Positions 1-11,699 of a DNA stretch of 64,000 bases are shown in pieces. The DNA is from Gonapodya prolifera JEL478. Lineage: Eukaryota > Monoblepharomycota > Monoblepharidomycetes > Monoblepharidales > Gonapodyaceae. Position 1 is the first letter of the stretch. Each line of letters starts with the position of its first letter. Both the position numbers and the translations under genes were made by a program. The stretch is taken from assembly GCA_001574975.1 (NCBI GenBank), contig KQ965743.1:247660-311659 (forward strand), in the 5' to 3' direction. The notes below the pieces were generated by a model. It was not told where the DNA came from, ran no database searches, and worked only from the letters and a program-made list of their open reading frames with translations.

Positions 1-702
1 TTCGGGGTGGTTCAGTTTGATGAAGGTAAGGAGCCGCATGCACTTTGGGTTGCGGGTAATGGTGGGAATGGGGGAACGAGGGGCGAGCAAAGGACAGGCG
101 CGCTCACTTTGAGTGTTTGTTGGGGGAAGCGGCTGACAGGACGCGTGGGCACGTTGAATTGCTTGGCGGAGCGGGGACCGTCTTGTGTGAGGTAGATTCC
201 GCGGGCTGGGAAGGAAGGGGGAGGAATGGAAATGTAAAACAAAAATAGGATGTGAGTGGAAGAATAGCCAAACGTACCTGGGAGGGCTGAGGGAGGTTTG
301 TTACCCGTCTTGGTGGAGCAATATGCGGATGTGGATGAAGGACTCCATGTGTTGGGTGAATCTAAGAGCATGGCGCCGATAAACTCACGAGGCCATGGAG
401 CCCTCCAAGAAACATGGGGCATAATTCAACGTCCACGTCCCAGAGTTTTAGGTTCTTGTACCTGTCTCGGTTCAGAGCCGTGGTGTTGTTCGGAAGCGGA
501 TCATGACAAGAAACACGAAATCGGCGGTACCTGTGTAAAACTTCGAATCCGAAATAAGAGTATGGAGACACGACGTCTGCTCGGAAAGATTGGTGAGTGT
601 TTGAGAGACTGACGGCGGTCGGACAAATTGTGGATCTGTGATATACGAACCGTAGTGGAACTTGATCAGGGGACGCGTCAGCGATTTCAGCGATTCGGCC
701 AT
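1..702 (-). CDS. Glutathione S-transferase kappa (DsbA-like), partial at left edge
   Basis: Glutathione-conjugating enzyme of the kappa/DsbA thioredoxin-fold class, usually mitochondrial or peroxisomal. The start at 702 reads MAESLKSLTRPLIKFHY and splices in phase to DVVSPYSYFGFEVLHR, the hallmark N-terminal strand and SPYS active-site loop of GSTK. Further exons give YKNLKLWDVDVELCP, TGNKPPSALP, GIYLTQD and CMRLLTFIKLNHPE, each collinear with human GSTK1. At least four introns of roughly 55-75 nt separate them. The last third of the protein lies left of position 1, so the helical domain and stop codon are not seen. The assignment is strong because five separate exon pieces match in order. 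Confidence 0.85.
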
Positions 703-872
703 TGCGGATCGTGAGTTGCCGGTGCGGAGTCTAATTCAAATGAAAGTAAGGGAACAACGATTTGTTCCAATAATACAAGGCCTCGCCCCAATATGAACGA
801 CCACAGTAGACTTGATGTTATTTCCCAGCCAGCTGGTTCCAAACATTCCATTTTTTTTCCGAACAATCCGCA

Positions 873-2681
873 ATGGTCGCTCTGCCGCCTGAACTCTGGA
901 ACCTGGTGTACGTGCGCTGCAATCATCCCATCACAATCCATCCTCACATTCCTCCCATCGATTGCGCCCCATCAAGAATCCATGCGCTCACAGACCACCC
1001 GCGCACTCTTCTGGCACTCACTCGCACTTGCCGCCAATTTAATGGCCCAGCCGTGAGTCTCCGTCTCCGTTTCCCATCGGCCCAATCGTTGCTTACGTAC
1101 CGAACTATGTATAGGAGGCAGCTCTCTACCGAAGCATCTCACCTCGCGACAGCAGCTCGCTTCATCAGCTGTGCCAATGCCTCCGAAAAGCTCATCAGAA
1201 ACGTCGCGTCATGTGAGTGTCCTGGTGCCTACTTGGATCGTCGAGGAACGATTCCAACAAGTTTTCACCGTCGACAGCTCGCTGAACTTGTCGGCCATGG
1301 GCCACTACCTACGTCCCGAGTACCTCGAAGACATTCTTGCCTTTCTCCATCTCCCGTCGGTCCTGTCTTTGAAGCTTCCCTTCACGACGGACAGCAAGCC
1401 GGCCCAACTCATGGTGGAACTCGTCAGCGAATGCCTCAACGTGTAAGTATCCAGAACCAATCTCTCCGTTTTATTTGTGAAACATGTTGTTAACATGTCC
1501 TCCATGTTTACCATTCCCACCAGTCGAACTCTTTCCCTCCCTTGGATCGGTGATACCTTCGACCACCAACCCGACATCAAACACAACCTCGCCCTCATCT
1601 CATGCCTTCACAATACTCCCCGTGTCCAGAACCTCCGCCTCGGTTGTGTCTCTGACGGCGTCGGCTCTGTCTTCGCCGACATTGTGGGAGGACTCAAGGA
1701 CCTTGGCAGACTTGAAATGACAGAGTACTGTGAGGTCGGCAAGGAGGAAGTGCAAGCACTGGCCGCTGCACCTGGTAAACTGGCCAGCATTCGGATTGGG
1801 TAAGTCAAAGCACATCCCTTCTTCTTCTTCCTCACACAACCTGACCTCATTCTGCAGTCCATTCCGGGGCGAAGACCTCTCCTCTCTTCACGCCCTCCTC
1901 CTCAACCACCGCCACACACTCCGAGAAGTCATGATTGTGGACGAGGGAGTGTACCCTCCGGGTCTCCTGACGCTCCTCGTCGACAACTTGCCGTACTTGA
2001 CGAAATTGGCGCTCTTCACGGGCCGCATTCCGACTGCCGAGCTGGACGTGTTTTTCCAGCAGGTCAGCGGCTTGGAGTGCTGCGTGATTCAGGTTCGTCC
2101 CTCCCGACGTTACCACTCGTCCTTCTCATGTCGCTAACCAGAAGCCACATTGCGATTCGGCCACTTCACTCACATAACCGACCCCACCCCGCCTTCAGTC
2201 CCAGCCGGGCATCGCAGACCGCCATCTCCGCTCCCTCCTCGCACGCAACCCGGGGCTCACGGCGCTTGGCCTCTCCCACTCCTCCATCACGGACGTGTCG
2301 CTCATCCCTCTCCTGGAACGCATCGGCCCGCATCTGGTCACGCTCGACCTCGAATCCTGCGCGCTCATCTCGGACGTCAGTCTTTCCGTCATGTCCACGT
2401 CTTGCTCCTCGCTGCGCGAGCTCGACCTCGGCGGGCGGCACCCCCTCGTGACCATGGACGGTCTGCGTGGGCTCCTTGACGAGAATAGCGTGTGCAGACC
2501 TACCCTGAAGCATATCGGCGCCACGGGGATCAGGTGCTCGCGGTACTACGGCACTGGGGAGGAGTTGCGGTCGTGGGTGAGCAAGGTTACCAAGGAGTTC
2601 GGAGGCATGTCGGATATGATTTGGAGGTCGTTTACGTGTCGGAAGTATGGGGATTTGGCGCAGACGGATTATGAGTTTTGA
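873..2681 (+). CDS. F-box-like / leucine-rich repeat protein
   Basis: Likely substrate receptor of an SCF ubiquitin ligase. The N-terminus MVALPPELWNLVY followed by LALTRTCRQFNGPA is an F-box-like pattern (PxELW, then a TCRxF helix). After several introns (near 1050-1112, 1214-1277, 1442-1523, 1801-1857 and 2092-2200) the rest is leucine-rich, with LRR-like strands such as LRELDLGG, LTALGLSHSSI and HLVTLDLESCALI in the last exon. The end is TDYEF and TGA. The specific target cannot be read from sequence. Exon 3 could be read in a second frame, but the leucine-rich frame was preferred. Another F-box gene follows about 300 nt downstream on the same strand. Confidence 0.7.
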
Positions 2682-2998
2682 GTGTGACGGGGTCATGGTC
2701 AGAATCAATACATGTTTACTTTGCAGGGCAAGTTCTTTTGGCGTGAGGTCCGTGAATCAACGAAAACCGAGGTTGGAGGTTTGGCGTTTCAATGTGACAG
2801 ATCCCCACTTTCTGCATCACAGGTACGGCCTCCGGAGCGGTGCTTTTAGCTGTTCAGCGTCTGTCAAATTCTGTAATACGAGACCCGCCTGGATTTGCAA
2901 GACAGATTGGAACAGAGTTGAACCCAGGACATGTCATGAACACTGTTGAGCTGTTGAGCGGCTCAGCAAACCCCCCGATTTCAAAACGATCGCCAACA
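2682..2998. other. Intergenic gap between two F-box genes
   Basis: No gene is supported here. The open frame of the next gene extends upstream to an in-frame ATG at 2936, so part of this stretch may be coding or 5' UTR of that gene. Confidence 0.5.
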
Positions 2999-5140
2999 AT
3001 GCAGTCATCTAACCCTGCATCCAGCGCTGCCATCGCTATCCCACGCCCCACCTCAATGTCGAGAGCAAAGCGACCGGGCCCTGTCGCAGGCTTTCCCACC
3101 CCTTCTCCATCTTCGGGTAGACTTATCCCCACGCCATCCCCATCAGTGGCGCTCCTCTCGGATCTATCGGTGTCGCCTGCAGACCAGCACACAACCAAGT
3201 CAATCATTGCGCTTTTCGCCTCTTTGGGCCCCGAATCAAAACGGGAACTCCTGCGAACACTTGTCGCCCAAGTTGATCCACCCTCAAAATGGGACTTCTC
3301 TCCTCGCTCTGCGGTACCCAGCCTCGCTGCTCTTCCCGACGAACTGCTTATTGCGGTCTTCTCCCGTCTGGATGCTTCGTCGGTCGCTTCTGCGTCCCTC
3401 GTGTCACGCAGGTTCCATAAGGCGGTGTCGGACAACTGGCTCTGGCTCGCCCTGTGCCGCTCGACGTGGTGGGGACCTCTCGGTGAAGGTACAGTGTGTC
3501 GCGATCATTGGTAGCTCTCTCGTGGTGCATGTTCCAAACGAAGCTTTGCACCATGTCGGAAGTAATGGCAAGGAGGAACCCGTCCCCGACCTTGTACCCG
3601 TCTCCCAGCCCATCTCTGTCAAGTTTCGATTCTGCAATGGGTGCTTTACCCCCTACCTGGTCGTCTCTTCGTCATCGCCGTCATCTCATTTCCCTCCAAC
3701 TCGAATCGCTGTCGCGATCTTCGTCGCTGTCGATCGCACCCGGAAAGAACCCACTGCTTTCCTCTTCCGCCCCAACTTCATCAGCGACCGTTCTCTCCCG
3801 CTCCCCCTCGCCTGGTGCGCTTCCACTCTCCTTTCTCCTGGGAATAGAACCACCTTGGAAAACCGTCTTCCGTGCACGGCACTCTACCCTTGCAAACTGG
3901 GTCCGTGGAGACTACCGTGTCAAGCAAACCTCCCTTATTATGACGCCGCCTCCTCCTCACCCAACCAACACCTCTGCACCATTCACACCCCTCGCAATCG
4001 GGCCCGTATCACTCATTCTATCGATTCGCACCCCTTTTGTCCCGCCAGATCCGGTAAACGCGACCTGGAACGCGCCCGCCGTGGTCTGGCAAGGCGGAAA
4101 TGGAGCGTTCGTCGGTGCGCTCGAACACATCGGAGGCGTGGTCACGGCCGCCATTTTTGACAGTGCAGACTCTCCTCTTGATCCGGAAACGCCTCTCGGT
4201 GTAGCGTTTGCGGCGGCGTTTTCCTCTTCGAACCATCCCATGCTCTTTCATACCGGAACGCAAAATCAAAACGGGCGGCTTGCTCCCCCTCGACGGTTCC
4301 CGGCGACACCGTCGCAGCCAACGGCAGTTAAGCTGGACACTGCGGCAGACTACCTTGTAGTCGGTTGCTTGGGGGGAGAAGTGGTTGCTTACCACATTCA
4401 GGAGCAGTCCACGATACAAAGTGTGGGACAACAAGCTGGGGCAGTTATGGCACTATCCATATCCAAGAACGCATCCACAGGCGATGCTATAGTCGCGAGT
4501 GCACGAGAGGGTGGACATGTTGAGATCTGGATCAAATCAAGACGAGGGACGTCTTACGACTCCGATACGGCGATGGGGATGTTCGACCTTGAGGATGCAG
4601 ATGAAGCCGCAGAAGATAATCGGTGGAACAAGGTATCGGATGTTCCGGGAATCCAAGGTCACGTTTATGCGGTTCACATTTCGCAAGTGTCTTGTTTATC
4701 GTGATTTTGACACCAAGATTCGCTTATAACTTCGTTCTTCGATAAAATCACGCAGGCATCCATACCTTTTGACGGCGTCGTCTGACCACCTTGTTCGTCT
4801 ACATTCTCTAACTTCTGGAGCAACGCTATCAACGTTTTCACACTCGTCACCTGCCATCTGTCTTCATGCGGTGCCTTTCCCTGGACGAGCGGATCTACTT
4901 GGTGTGTCTGGAGGAGACGATGGTCGTGTCGCATGCTGGAGGGTTGTGGACAACAGGATCGAATGCTTGTGGATGCGAAAGGCGCACAGTGCGCCGTTGT
5001 GGAGTGTCAGGATGACAGGGTGAGATTGAGCCATGATATGTTTTACTTGTGGGGGCTAACTAAACAATGGCAGGGCCACAATGGTTACCACTGCGCTGGA
5101 TCGAACAATTGTCTTGTGGAACTTCGGACCAGAAACGTGA
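2999..5140 (+). CDS. F-box / WD40 repeat protein
   Basis: Predicted SCF substrate adaptor. The first exon has a disordered Ser/Pro-rich stretch, then the F-box SLAALPDELLIAVFSRLD with SLVSRRFHKAVSDNWLW. A later exon carries PPWKTVFRARHSTLANW, the linker helix seen between F-box and WD40 domains (WKxxFxxRxxxxxNW). WD40-like strands follow, including DYLVVGCLGGEVVAYH, YLLTASSDHLVRLHSLTSG and, in the last exon, ATMVTTALDRTIVLWNFG. Introns lie near 3490-3600, 4690-4755 and 5022-5073. The last is supported by phase and regenerates the final blade. Two in-frame ATGs are possible, at 2936 and 2999. The later one was chosen because it is close to the first clearly conserved region. The substrate is unknown. 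Confidence 0.75.
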
Positions 5141-5300
5141 ACGGTCAGACAAAGTACAGATCACGAAATGATTCATTAAGTTCGTGTGTATCGTTGAAAA
5201 ATACAAAGATCATCAAGCTTCGTCCCAACAGTTTGTCTTAGAATCCCGACTTGCAAAGTAATCCATTGCTTTTCCCCCTTCATAACTCCTATCATCACTT

Positions 5301-6610
5301 TTACTGCGCGGTTCCGTCCTTCGCAAGGAACTGATCAAGCTCCATATCCAATTCCTCCTTGGTCTTCGGCTTCACACTCTTTTTCCCACCTCGACCTCCA
5401 CGAGCTCCTCGGCCTCCACGAGTGGCCTGACCAGCAGTAGTTCCTCCACGAGAAGCTCCTGGGGCTCTATCAGAAAGAAGGTATGAGAATTGATTCGTGA
5501 AGACCCCATCGAACCAATGTTTACCCTCGTGTCTTGCCACCACGAGGACCAGCCGCAGGTGCTACTTGAGGTGGTTTAGGTGTTGCAACCTTGACGGGGA
5601 CGGGTGCGAGTGTAGTTTTCACGGTGATTTTCATAGCTGCGGACGGTTTCCTTGAGTCCACAGCCCAAGAACGCTGTAATTATTTGCTTTGCCGGGAAAT
5701 GCTTACGCTTGTGGTCAAGGGGTACATTATTGAACTTCTGAACCGCCCTTGCGCCGCTTTCGGCGTTGTGGAACGTGATCTCAGCGATTCCTGAAGATTT
5801 ACAGCGCAAGAACGCGGAAAGAATAAAACAAAGGGTTTTCACAGAGATTTAAAGAGTGACACGAACCAACGGATCTGCCATGCTTGTCGAACTGGAGAGC
5901 TACCGATTTCACCTAATAACAAGTAGTTTCAGAAGTGACATGGAGGTGCCGGCGTTTTCAATAGAAGCGGGTGTGGTAGAGGTTGTGGGTGATTATGTAT
6001 AGATAGGAGGTGTTTGCAGGGATATATCCAGGTTCGATCCAATCGGTCAACGAAGAGTCGCGATAGTCTTGCCGCTTGCCCATTCGAGTCTCCCCCAAGA
6101 CGCGGTTTTCATGGGTGTGCGACTGGAAGGAAAGTTCCTCACCGGCGAAATTTGATCGAAGATTTCCTGGGGATTTGCAGGAAGGTGAGATGCCTTGAAG
6201 GTGCTGTGGTAAAATGCGAACCCACTCGAAGGTCACTTTCGTTGACTTGGAAGTCCAGGTTTCGGACTTCAATTTTTGAGCCTTGAGCAGCAACCTGCTT
6301 CTGAACGGCTTTCGCGGCTGGCGGTGGCCTGGTTAATGGTGTGCGTGTCAAAATCCATGAAGTAAGTCACCAGCGCCGGCAAAGAAACGGTACAGGAGCA
6401 TCGGGACAAAAGAATCTACATGTAAACTCACTTTGCAATTGGATTATTGGCCTGCTGCCTCACCGCCCTCTGCTGTTGCGTCCGGCGAATGGCGCCACCA
6501 CCGCCCGACTGCGCACCCCGCGGAGCAAATGGAAGGGCACCCCGTCCGCGACCACGACCTCGTCCGCGCTTCGACGAAATGATGTCGTCAAGTGATTTGT
6601 CGATGTCCAT
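5301..6610 (-). CDS. YRA1: mRNA export adaptor Yra1/ALYREF (TREX subunit)
   Basis: Nuclear RNA-binding adaptor that hands spliced mRNA from the TREX complex (Sub2/UAP56) to the Mex67 export receptor. The N-terminus MDIDKSLDDIISSKR is the conserved N-box, followed by an RGRGRG tract. Spliced exons give KIEVRNLDFQVNESDLR, EIFDQISPV, KSVALQFDKHGRS (a micro-exon of about 36 nt near 5868-5903) and SGIAEITFHNAESGA, together one complete RRM. An RG-rich linker leads to the C-terminal box ELDMELDQFL, the UAP56-binding motif, and a stop at 5301. Six exons are inferred. All parts occur in family order, so the call is firm. The gene is convergent with the F-box/WD40 gene to its left. Confidence 0.92.
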
Positions 6611-6713
6611 CGCAGGATTCTGTTTGTGACAGGTTTTGAGGGCACTCCAAGAAAGTGTAGGAACAACTGAAATTGATAGATAATTATTCAAAACTGAAAT
6701 TGAGCTTGTTTTC

Positions 6714-8400
6714 CTATCCATTCGTCAACAGTCTTCTCGACCCTAAAATTCTCAGCGGGTATTCAAACTCCCAACGTCCCACTTCGACCTCAAATTTTTC
6801 TCCTGTTGGATGTAACCTGGAGCCTGGAACAAAGACGAAAGAGCCCATCATGGAGACGGGAGGGTCGCTATTTTGAAAACTAGTTATAAGAAAGAAGAAA
6901 GTGAGAAGAAGAAGAAAAACCAACCCTTCAGGGAACGGATCGTTAAGGTCGTTTGTGCTCCGCCGATCGCGACGGTTCATTCCAGCACAGAAAGAGCGGT
7001 AACTGAAGGTGGGGGTAGCGCTCGAGAGTTTTGGATAGTGTCCAACGACAGCTGGTCCCTCAACTCGTTCGATCCGTCCAGATCGATAAGTGATTTGCCA
7101 TTTCCGTGATTCAAGTTGAACAGAGGGATAAGGACACTGTCCGGTGACGTATCGCTTCATAAATTGAACGCAATTAAAAAGGCAAACCCATTGAGTAAGA
7201 ATTGAGAGACTCCTTTGTTTTGTTGTTATCTTGCGTACCATGCTTATGTTGTATGACCACTGTCCCGCCTGATTACCAATATGTAAACAGCAAATTGAGG
7301 AAACATGTACTTCGATGCCTGACGAAAGCGATTTTTAGCCTTCCAAATCAAAGCAATGGATTGTTCTTGATCTGCATACCCTGGGTAACAGCGAGACTTG
7401 TTCCTCGTCCCGATTTCTTAAACATGGATATTTCGGAAGTACTCCGATCCACGCTGCGTTCGCCCGAAACGACCTCATCGACGTAGCGGGCCATGAACTC
7501 TCCGAACGGGCCAAAGTCGATATACCTTTTGAGTGAAGAGCAATGAGATCCATGAAAATAGCTGAATATGGAAACCGAGACAGACCTTTGCCCCGTTGGT
7601 TCTAAAGTCACGAAATTTCCAAGAAGATAGCCAAGCTCCGATGGGGTCTTTGCAACGAAGCAAAGAACGAAACGAGTCGTCCTGCAGTAACCCACAACGA
7701 GGAACGTGATTCCCGTTGAGCGATGAAAGAAAGTCTGCACAGCCGCGACGGGAAGCCACACGGGATTCACAACTAAAAAGACGGTTATTAAATGGACACA
7801 GAAGACGCATAACCAAAAATCTACCATCGCCGTAACATTCAAACGACCCAAATAAAGCGGGAGGCTCCACTTCCATATCCTCATCCTCATGCAACATCTT
7901 TTGACCATCTGCAAGCGCATACCATGCCAATAGAGACTTGACATAGGGAGAGTTGACGGCCGAAAACTCTCCGAGAGAAAAGCCAAGAGCTTCCAGGTTA
8001 GCACCGGGGTTAAGTGATTCCACGAGACGACTTGGTCCTCCTCGGCTCAGAAATTTCACGAGGGTCTGATATTTTTGAGCGACGGCGGGGTACACATCGA
8101 AGATCGGTCGCAGACTTTCAAAAGCGGCAGCAAACCGCTCTTTGGCAGTTCCTGCTGTTTCGATTGGAAGCTCAAAACGAGCGATCAGTGTTCGCCATAA
8201 GGTGTCTTCGTTCGCGAAAGCCCTCCACGATCGGCACACTGTAATCGGAACGAGGGTGTGAGGCAGATGAAGTACTATGATGAAGACCACGTCAGCGACC
8301 GCATCCCCAGCTCACCTCGAGCAACCCGTGCCAGATTCTTGTAGTCGAGATTGCTCATAATTTGGATTCCAATCTCGTGGGGAAGTCGTGCTGCCGCCAT
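6714..8400 (-). CDS. FBXO3-like protein: F-box + SMI1/KNR4 + ApaG domains
   Basis: Multi-domain F-box protein with the order of animal FBXO3. Exon 1 is MAAARLPHEIGIQIMSNLD and ends in RVAR. It splices in phase to VCRSWRAFANEDTLW, completing the F-box. Next comes an SMI1/KNR4-type region (SLLAWYALADGQK, FGSFECYGDG, VVGYCRTTRFVLCFVAK, GPFGEFMARYVDEV). The C-terminal exons encode an ApaG (DUF525) domain: GIEVHVSS, VQLESRKWQITYRSG, VEGPAVVGHYPKLS and, after an intron, MMGSFVFVPGSRLH with a stop at 6714. ApaG domains are fibronectin-like folds of unknown ligand. In FBXO3 this one helps choose targets. At least six exons are needed, and the splice sites used are GT-AG and in phase. The substrate in this organism is unknown. 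Confidence 0.85.
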
Positions 8401-9110
8401 TTTATCGTAGGATCGCCCTTAAGCAGAAGATTTTCAATCGCTGGAAATGACCACACGAGGCACAGAAGTGAAGGACAATTGGAGTTTCCACGACCACAGC
8501 CGAGCGCTGGGTGCAAAGAAGGACGAATTTTCCTTCAACACTTCCCATGGGACTGTCAGAGGGTCCAACCAGCAACGCCCACTCGAAGCGCTTTTACTTC
8601 GTGACTCTCGACCGCTCGCGGCTTCGTGGGTCGGGCGTGGCGTCTTGCTGGTCCATCCCAAAGCAAACTGGCATCCACAGACTGGGTTGGGTCTCAGGCC
8701 CAACCAACGCAGACTGTTTGAAGCTCGGGTTTTAGTGTTGGGGCCGCTTTACCAAGAGGTCGACATCGGAATGTGTGCGTGTTGAGTTTATGGGACTCGA
8801 GCGACAACCTCCCCGCGGTGTGTCCTGGGCAACGTCTTGAAGAGGGACCGACTCTCTGAGACGGCGAAGTCGCACTATTATTGCTCTGCTAGACTAGAAC
8901 CAAAGTTGGAATAGACGGCGTATTGAATTGAAGCACTGAAGCCGATCACATGTTTGGTGTCTTCTCTTAACTTGCCCCTTCCTTTCCAAATATTTCCACC
9001 TCACACGCTAACAAAGCGTCCGCTTACGTGTTCACTTGTCCCACCTTACCGTAACTCCACGCGTTACTTGCATTCTATTCATACACGAGTTTGGCGACTC
9101 CTACCGACTC
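8401..9110. other. Intergenic stretch, no gene seen
   Basis: About 700 nt between the start of the FBXO3-like gene and the stop of ATM1. It should contain the promoter of the former and the 3' UTR of the latter. Short open frames exist on both strands, but none shows a recognisable domain or convincing splice pattern. Confidence 0.6.
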
Positions 9111-11615
9111 CTACACCTGCTGCACCTCTTCAGCAACCTCATCCGTTTCCTCTCCCTTGCTCTTGCTCTTCTTCTCCATCTCCTCCTTCTGCTGTGCGCG
9201 CCACATACCCGCATACACGCCTCCCTGCCCTATCAACTCGTCGTGGGTGCCCTTCTCAACCACGCGCCCCTCTCCCAGGACGTAAATGATATCGCACGAC
9301 GCGACAGTGGAGAGCCGGTGGGCAATGAACACCGCCGTTCGTCGACCTTCACGGAGAAGCAAGTCTACGGAGTCCATGATGGATCGTTCGGTGTGTGTGT
9401 CGAGCGAGGAGGTGGCCTCGTCGAAGAGGTACAAGGCGGGGTTTTTGAGAATCGCGCGGGCAAGGGCGACGCGCTGTTTCTCTCCACCGCTTTTTTGTTT
9501 GTTTGGTTGAGATGGTTGCGACACAGGAAATGCAATGCCCGACAACGTCCAATTCCAGTCAGCATAACGCACGCATCACATCGACATTTCGCTTGGAGCC
9601 CACCTGATCATCAACCCCCGCTCGCCCACCACTGTATCGTATCCCTTCGCAAACCTCTTGACCACCGTATCGTGCAACCGTGCCTTTATCGCCGCTTCGA
9701 CCACCTCCTCTCTGGTTGCCACGGCGCCGGGCTTCCCGTACGCGATATTGTACTCGACGGTACGATTGAAAAGCGGCATGTCCTGTGGCACAACCGCAAT
9801 GTTGTCACGTAGCGAGGACAAAGTGAGGTCGCGGATGTCGTGCCCGTCCACTGCAACGCTGCCCTGTGTGGGATCGAAGAAGCGGAAGAGGAGTTTGAGC
9901 ACGGTGGATTTTCCGCACCCCGAGGGCCCGACAATGGCCACGCGCGCGCCGGCGGGAATGTCGAGCGATAAGCCGCGCAAAATGGGGTGGCCGTCGCGGT
10001 ACCCAAAGTGCACGTCTTGGAACCGCACCGCCAAGCCCCGTTCGGGCTCGACAACAAGCTCGCGCGCGTCTGGTCGATCCTTTACTGTGTTCTGGACATC
10101 GTTGAGACGAAACATAGTCTCCATATCCACCAGCGCCTGGCTCGTCTCGCGGTACACCGTGCCGAGGAAATTGAGGGGCATGGAGAGCTGGAACACGAGC
10201 CCGTTGACCATGACGAGGTCCCCGACGGTCAGCATGCCCCGGGCGACGTCACCCGCCGCCATGTACATCATGGCTGTCAAGGCCACGGAGAAGATGGCGG
10301 ATTGGCCCGCGTTGAGGAACGCGAGCGAGCGCCATGTGGAGAGCGCTGCACGCTCGTATTTGCGGAGAGACTCGTCGTATTGGCGCACCTCGAGGGCCTC
10401 GTTGGAAAAGTGCTTCACGGGCTCGAAATTGATGAGCGAGTCCGTGGCGCGCGCGGCAGCCTCGGTGTCGGCGCTGTTCATCTGCCGGCGGAATTTGGTG
10501 CGCCACGCGGTGGTGGAGAACGTGAAGGCCGTGTACGCCGCCAGTGTCACGGCGGTGGCGACGGCGAACTGTGTGCCGAATTGGTACGCGAGGATCCCGC
10601 ATACCAGCCCAATTTCGAGCACGGTGGGTACGACGTTGAAAACAAGCATGGAAAGGAGCTGGTGGATGGCTTTTGTGCCCCTGTCGATGGCACGGGTGAG
10701 TCCGCCCGTTTGGCGAGACAGGTGGAAGGCGAGGTCTAAGTGCAGCATGTGGGAAAAGACGCCTCGCGCGGCGGACCGGATGGCTGATTGCGTCACGGTG
10801 GCGAAAATCGCGTTGCGGAGTTCCCCGGCCAAGGTGGCACCGAGTCTCGCAGCGCCAAAGCCGAGCAGCATCACAGCAGCAGTTGCGGATATGGTGTAGA
10901 GGCTTGGTACAGCCCCAGCAGCAACGGCAGAGGCTGCAGAGGCAAGAGCGGAAGACGATTGCACGCTTGCCAATGCGTCGACGGCCTGCTTGAAGAACCA
11001 GGGGATGGAGACAGTGAGCAATTTGGATCCGACGAGGAGGGATAGGGCGGCGACGACACGGATCTTGACGCCGGGATTTTTGGCGGGCCATATGTAGTTG
11101 AGCAGCTCGCGGATTACTCTGAGGTGTGAGGAGAGGTCGGATTTGGGAGTGGGAGTGGGAGTGGGAGTGGTTGGGTTTGAGGTGGATGACGATGAGGATG
11201 GGGATGGGGATTTGGAGGTGGAGGGTGGTGTGGTGAGTGCCTTTGCTTCCAAGGAAGCCTGACGCTGAGGCGGCGCAGAGGGAGGAGTCGATGGTGGTGC
11301 ACTGGGGGAAGGTGTGTCCCGATGTGCCGAAAGAGTACGAGGTGAAGTCGTGAAGAATCTGCCCATCGCGAGCGACAGATTCCGATCGCGGCCATTTTCA
11401 TTTCTCCGCAGCAACGTCCACGTCCAGTTGAGTCGTGTGACTGGTGGGAAAGTCGTGCAGTGGGTGGTGATGCCCCGATGCCACCCTCCGATCGCGACAC
11501 TTGAACGCTGGACTCCACCGCCAAGTGCCCCACCGCCGCCAACAAGCACCAGCGGGCTCGCTGAGGTCCACGCTCGCGACAGGGACGATGCAATCCCCGT
11601 CGGTCTCCGTATCAT
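9111..11615 (-). CDS. ATM1: Mitochondrial ABC half-transporter Atm1 (ABCB7 type)
   Basis: Inner-membrane exporter of a glutathione-linked sulfur compound needed for cytosolic Fe-S protein assembly. The start at 11615 gives an Arg-rich, acid-free leader (MIRRPTGIASSLSRAW) fitting a mitochondrial targeting sequence. A Pro/Ser/Thr-rich linker leads into a six-helix ABC membrane domain beginning near SDLSSHLRVIRELLNYIWPA. The nucleotide-binding domain has Walker A GPSGCGKST, the Q-loop VVPQDMPLF, a signature ISGGEKQR completed across the intron (about 9490-9607), Walker B LYLFDEATSSLD and the H-loop IAHRLST. The stop is at 9111. A GC-rich 413-aa frame on the opposite strand is a shadow. ATM1 starts 84 nt from the divergent FRA10AC1 gene, so they probably share a promoter. 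Confidence 0.95.
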
Positions 11616-11699
11616 CGTTGGGCACCCACCGGCAAAACTCCGCCAAGAGTAGTTCTGCCGGTGAGGGTGAAGACACACCGAAGACCAACTCGGCAAGCG

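Noticed and set aside
6014-6060. GGTTCGATCC-like tRNA T-loop
   Set aside because: It lies in a YRA1 intron region, and no acceptor stem, anticodon arm or A-box is found around it.
8434-8785. Overlapping open frames on both strands between FBXO3-like and ATM1 genes
   Set aside because: No recognisable domain and no intron pattern linking them to a neighbour, so treated as intergenic.
9658-10899. 413-codon open frame on the + strand
   Set aside because: Lies wholly antisense to the ATM1 ABC domain. It is a shadow of GC-rich codons and has no recognisable motif.
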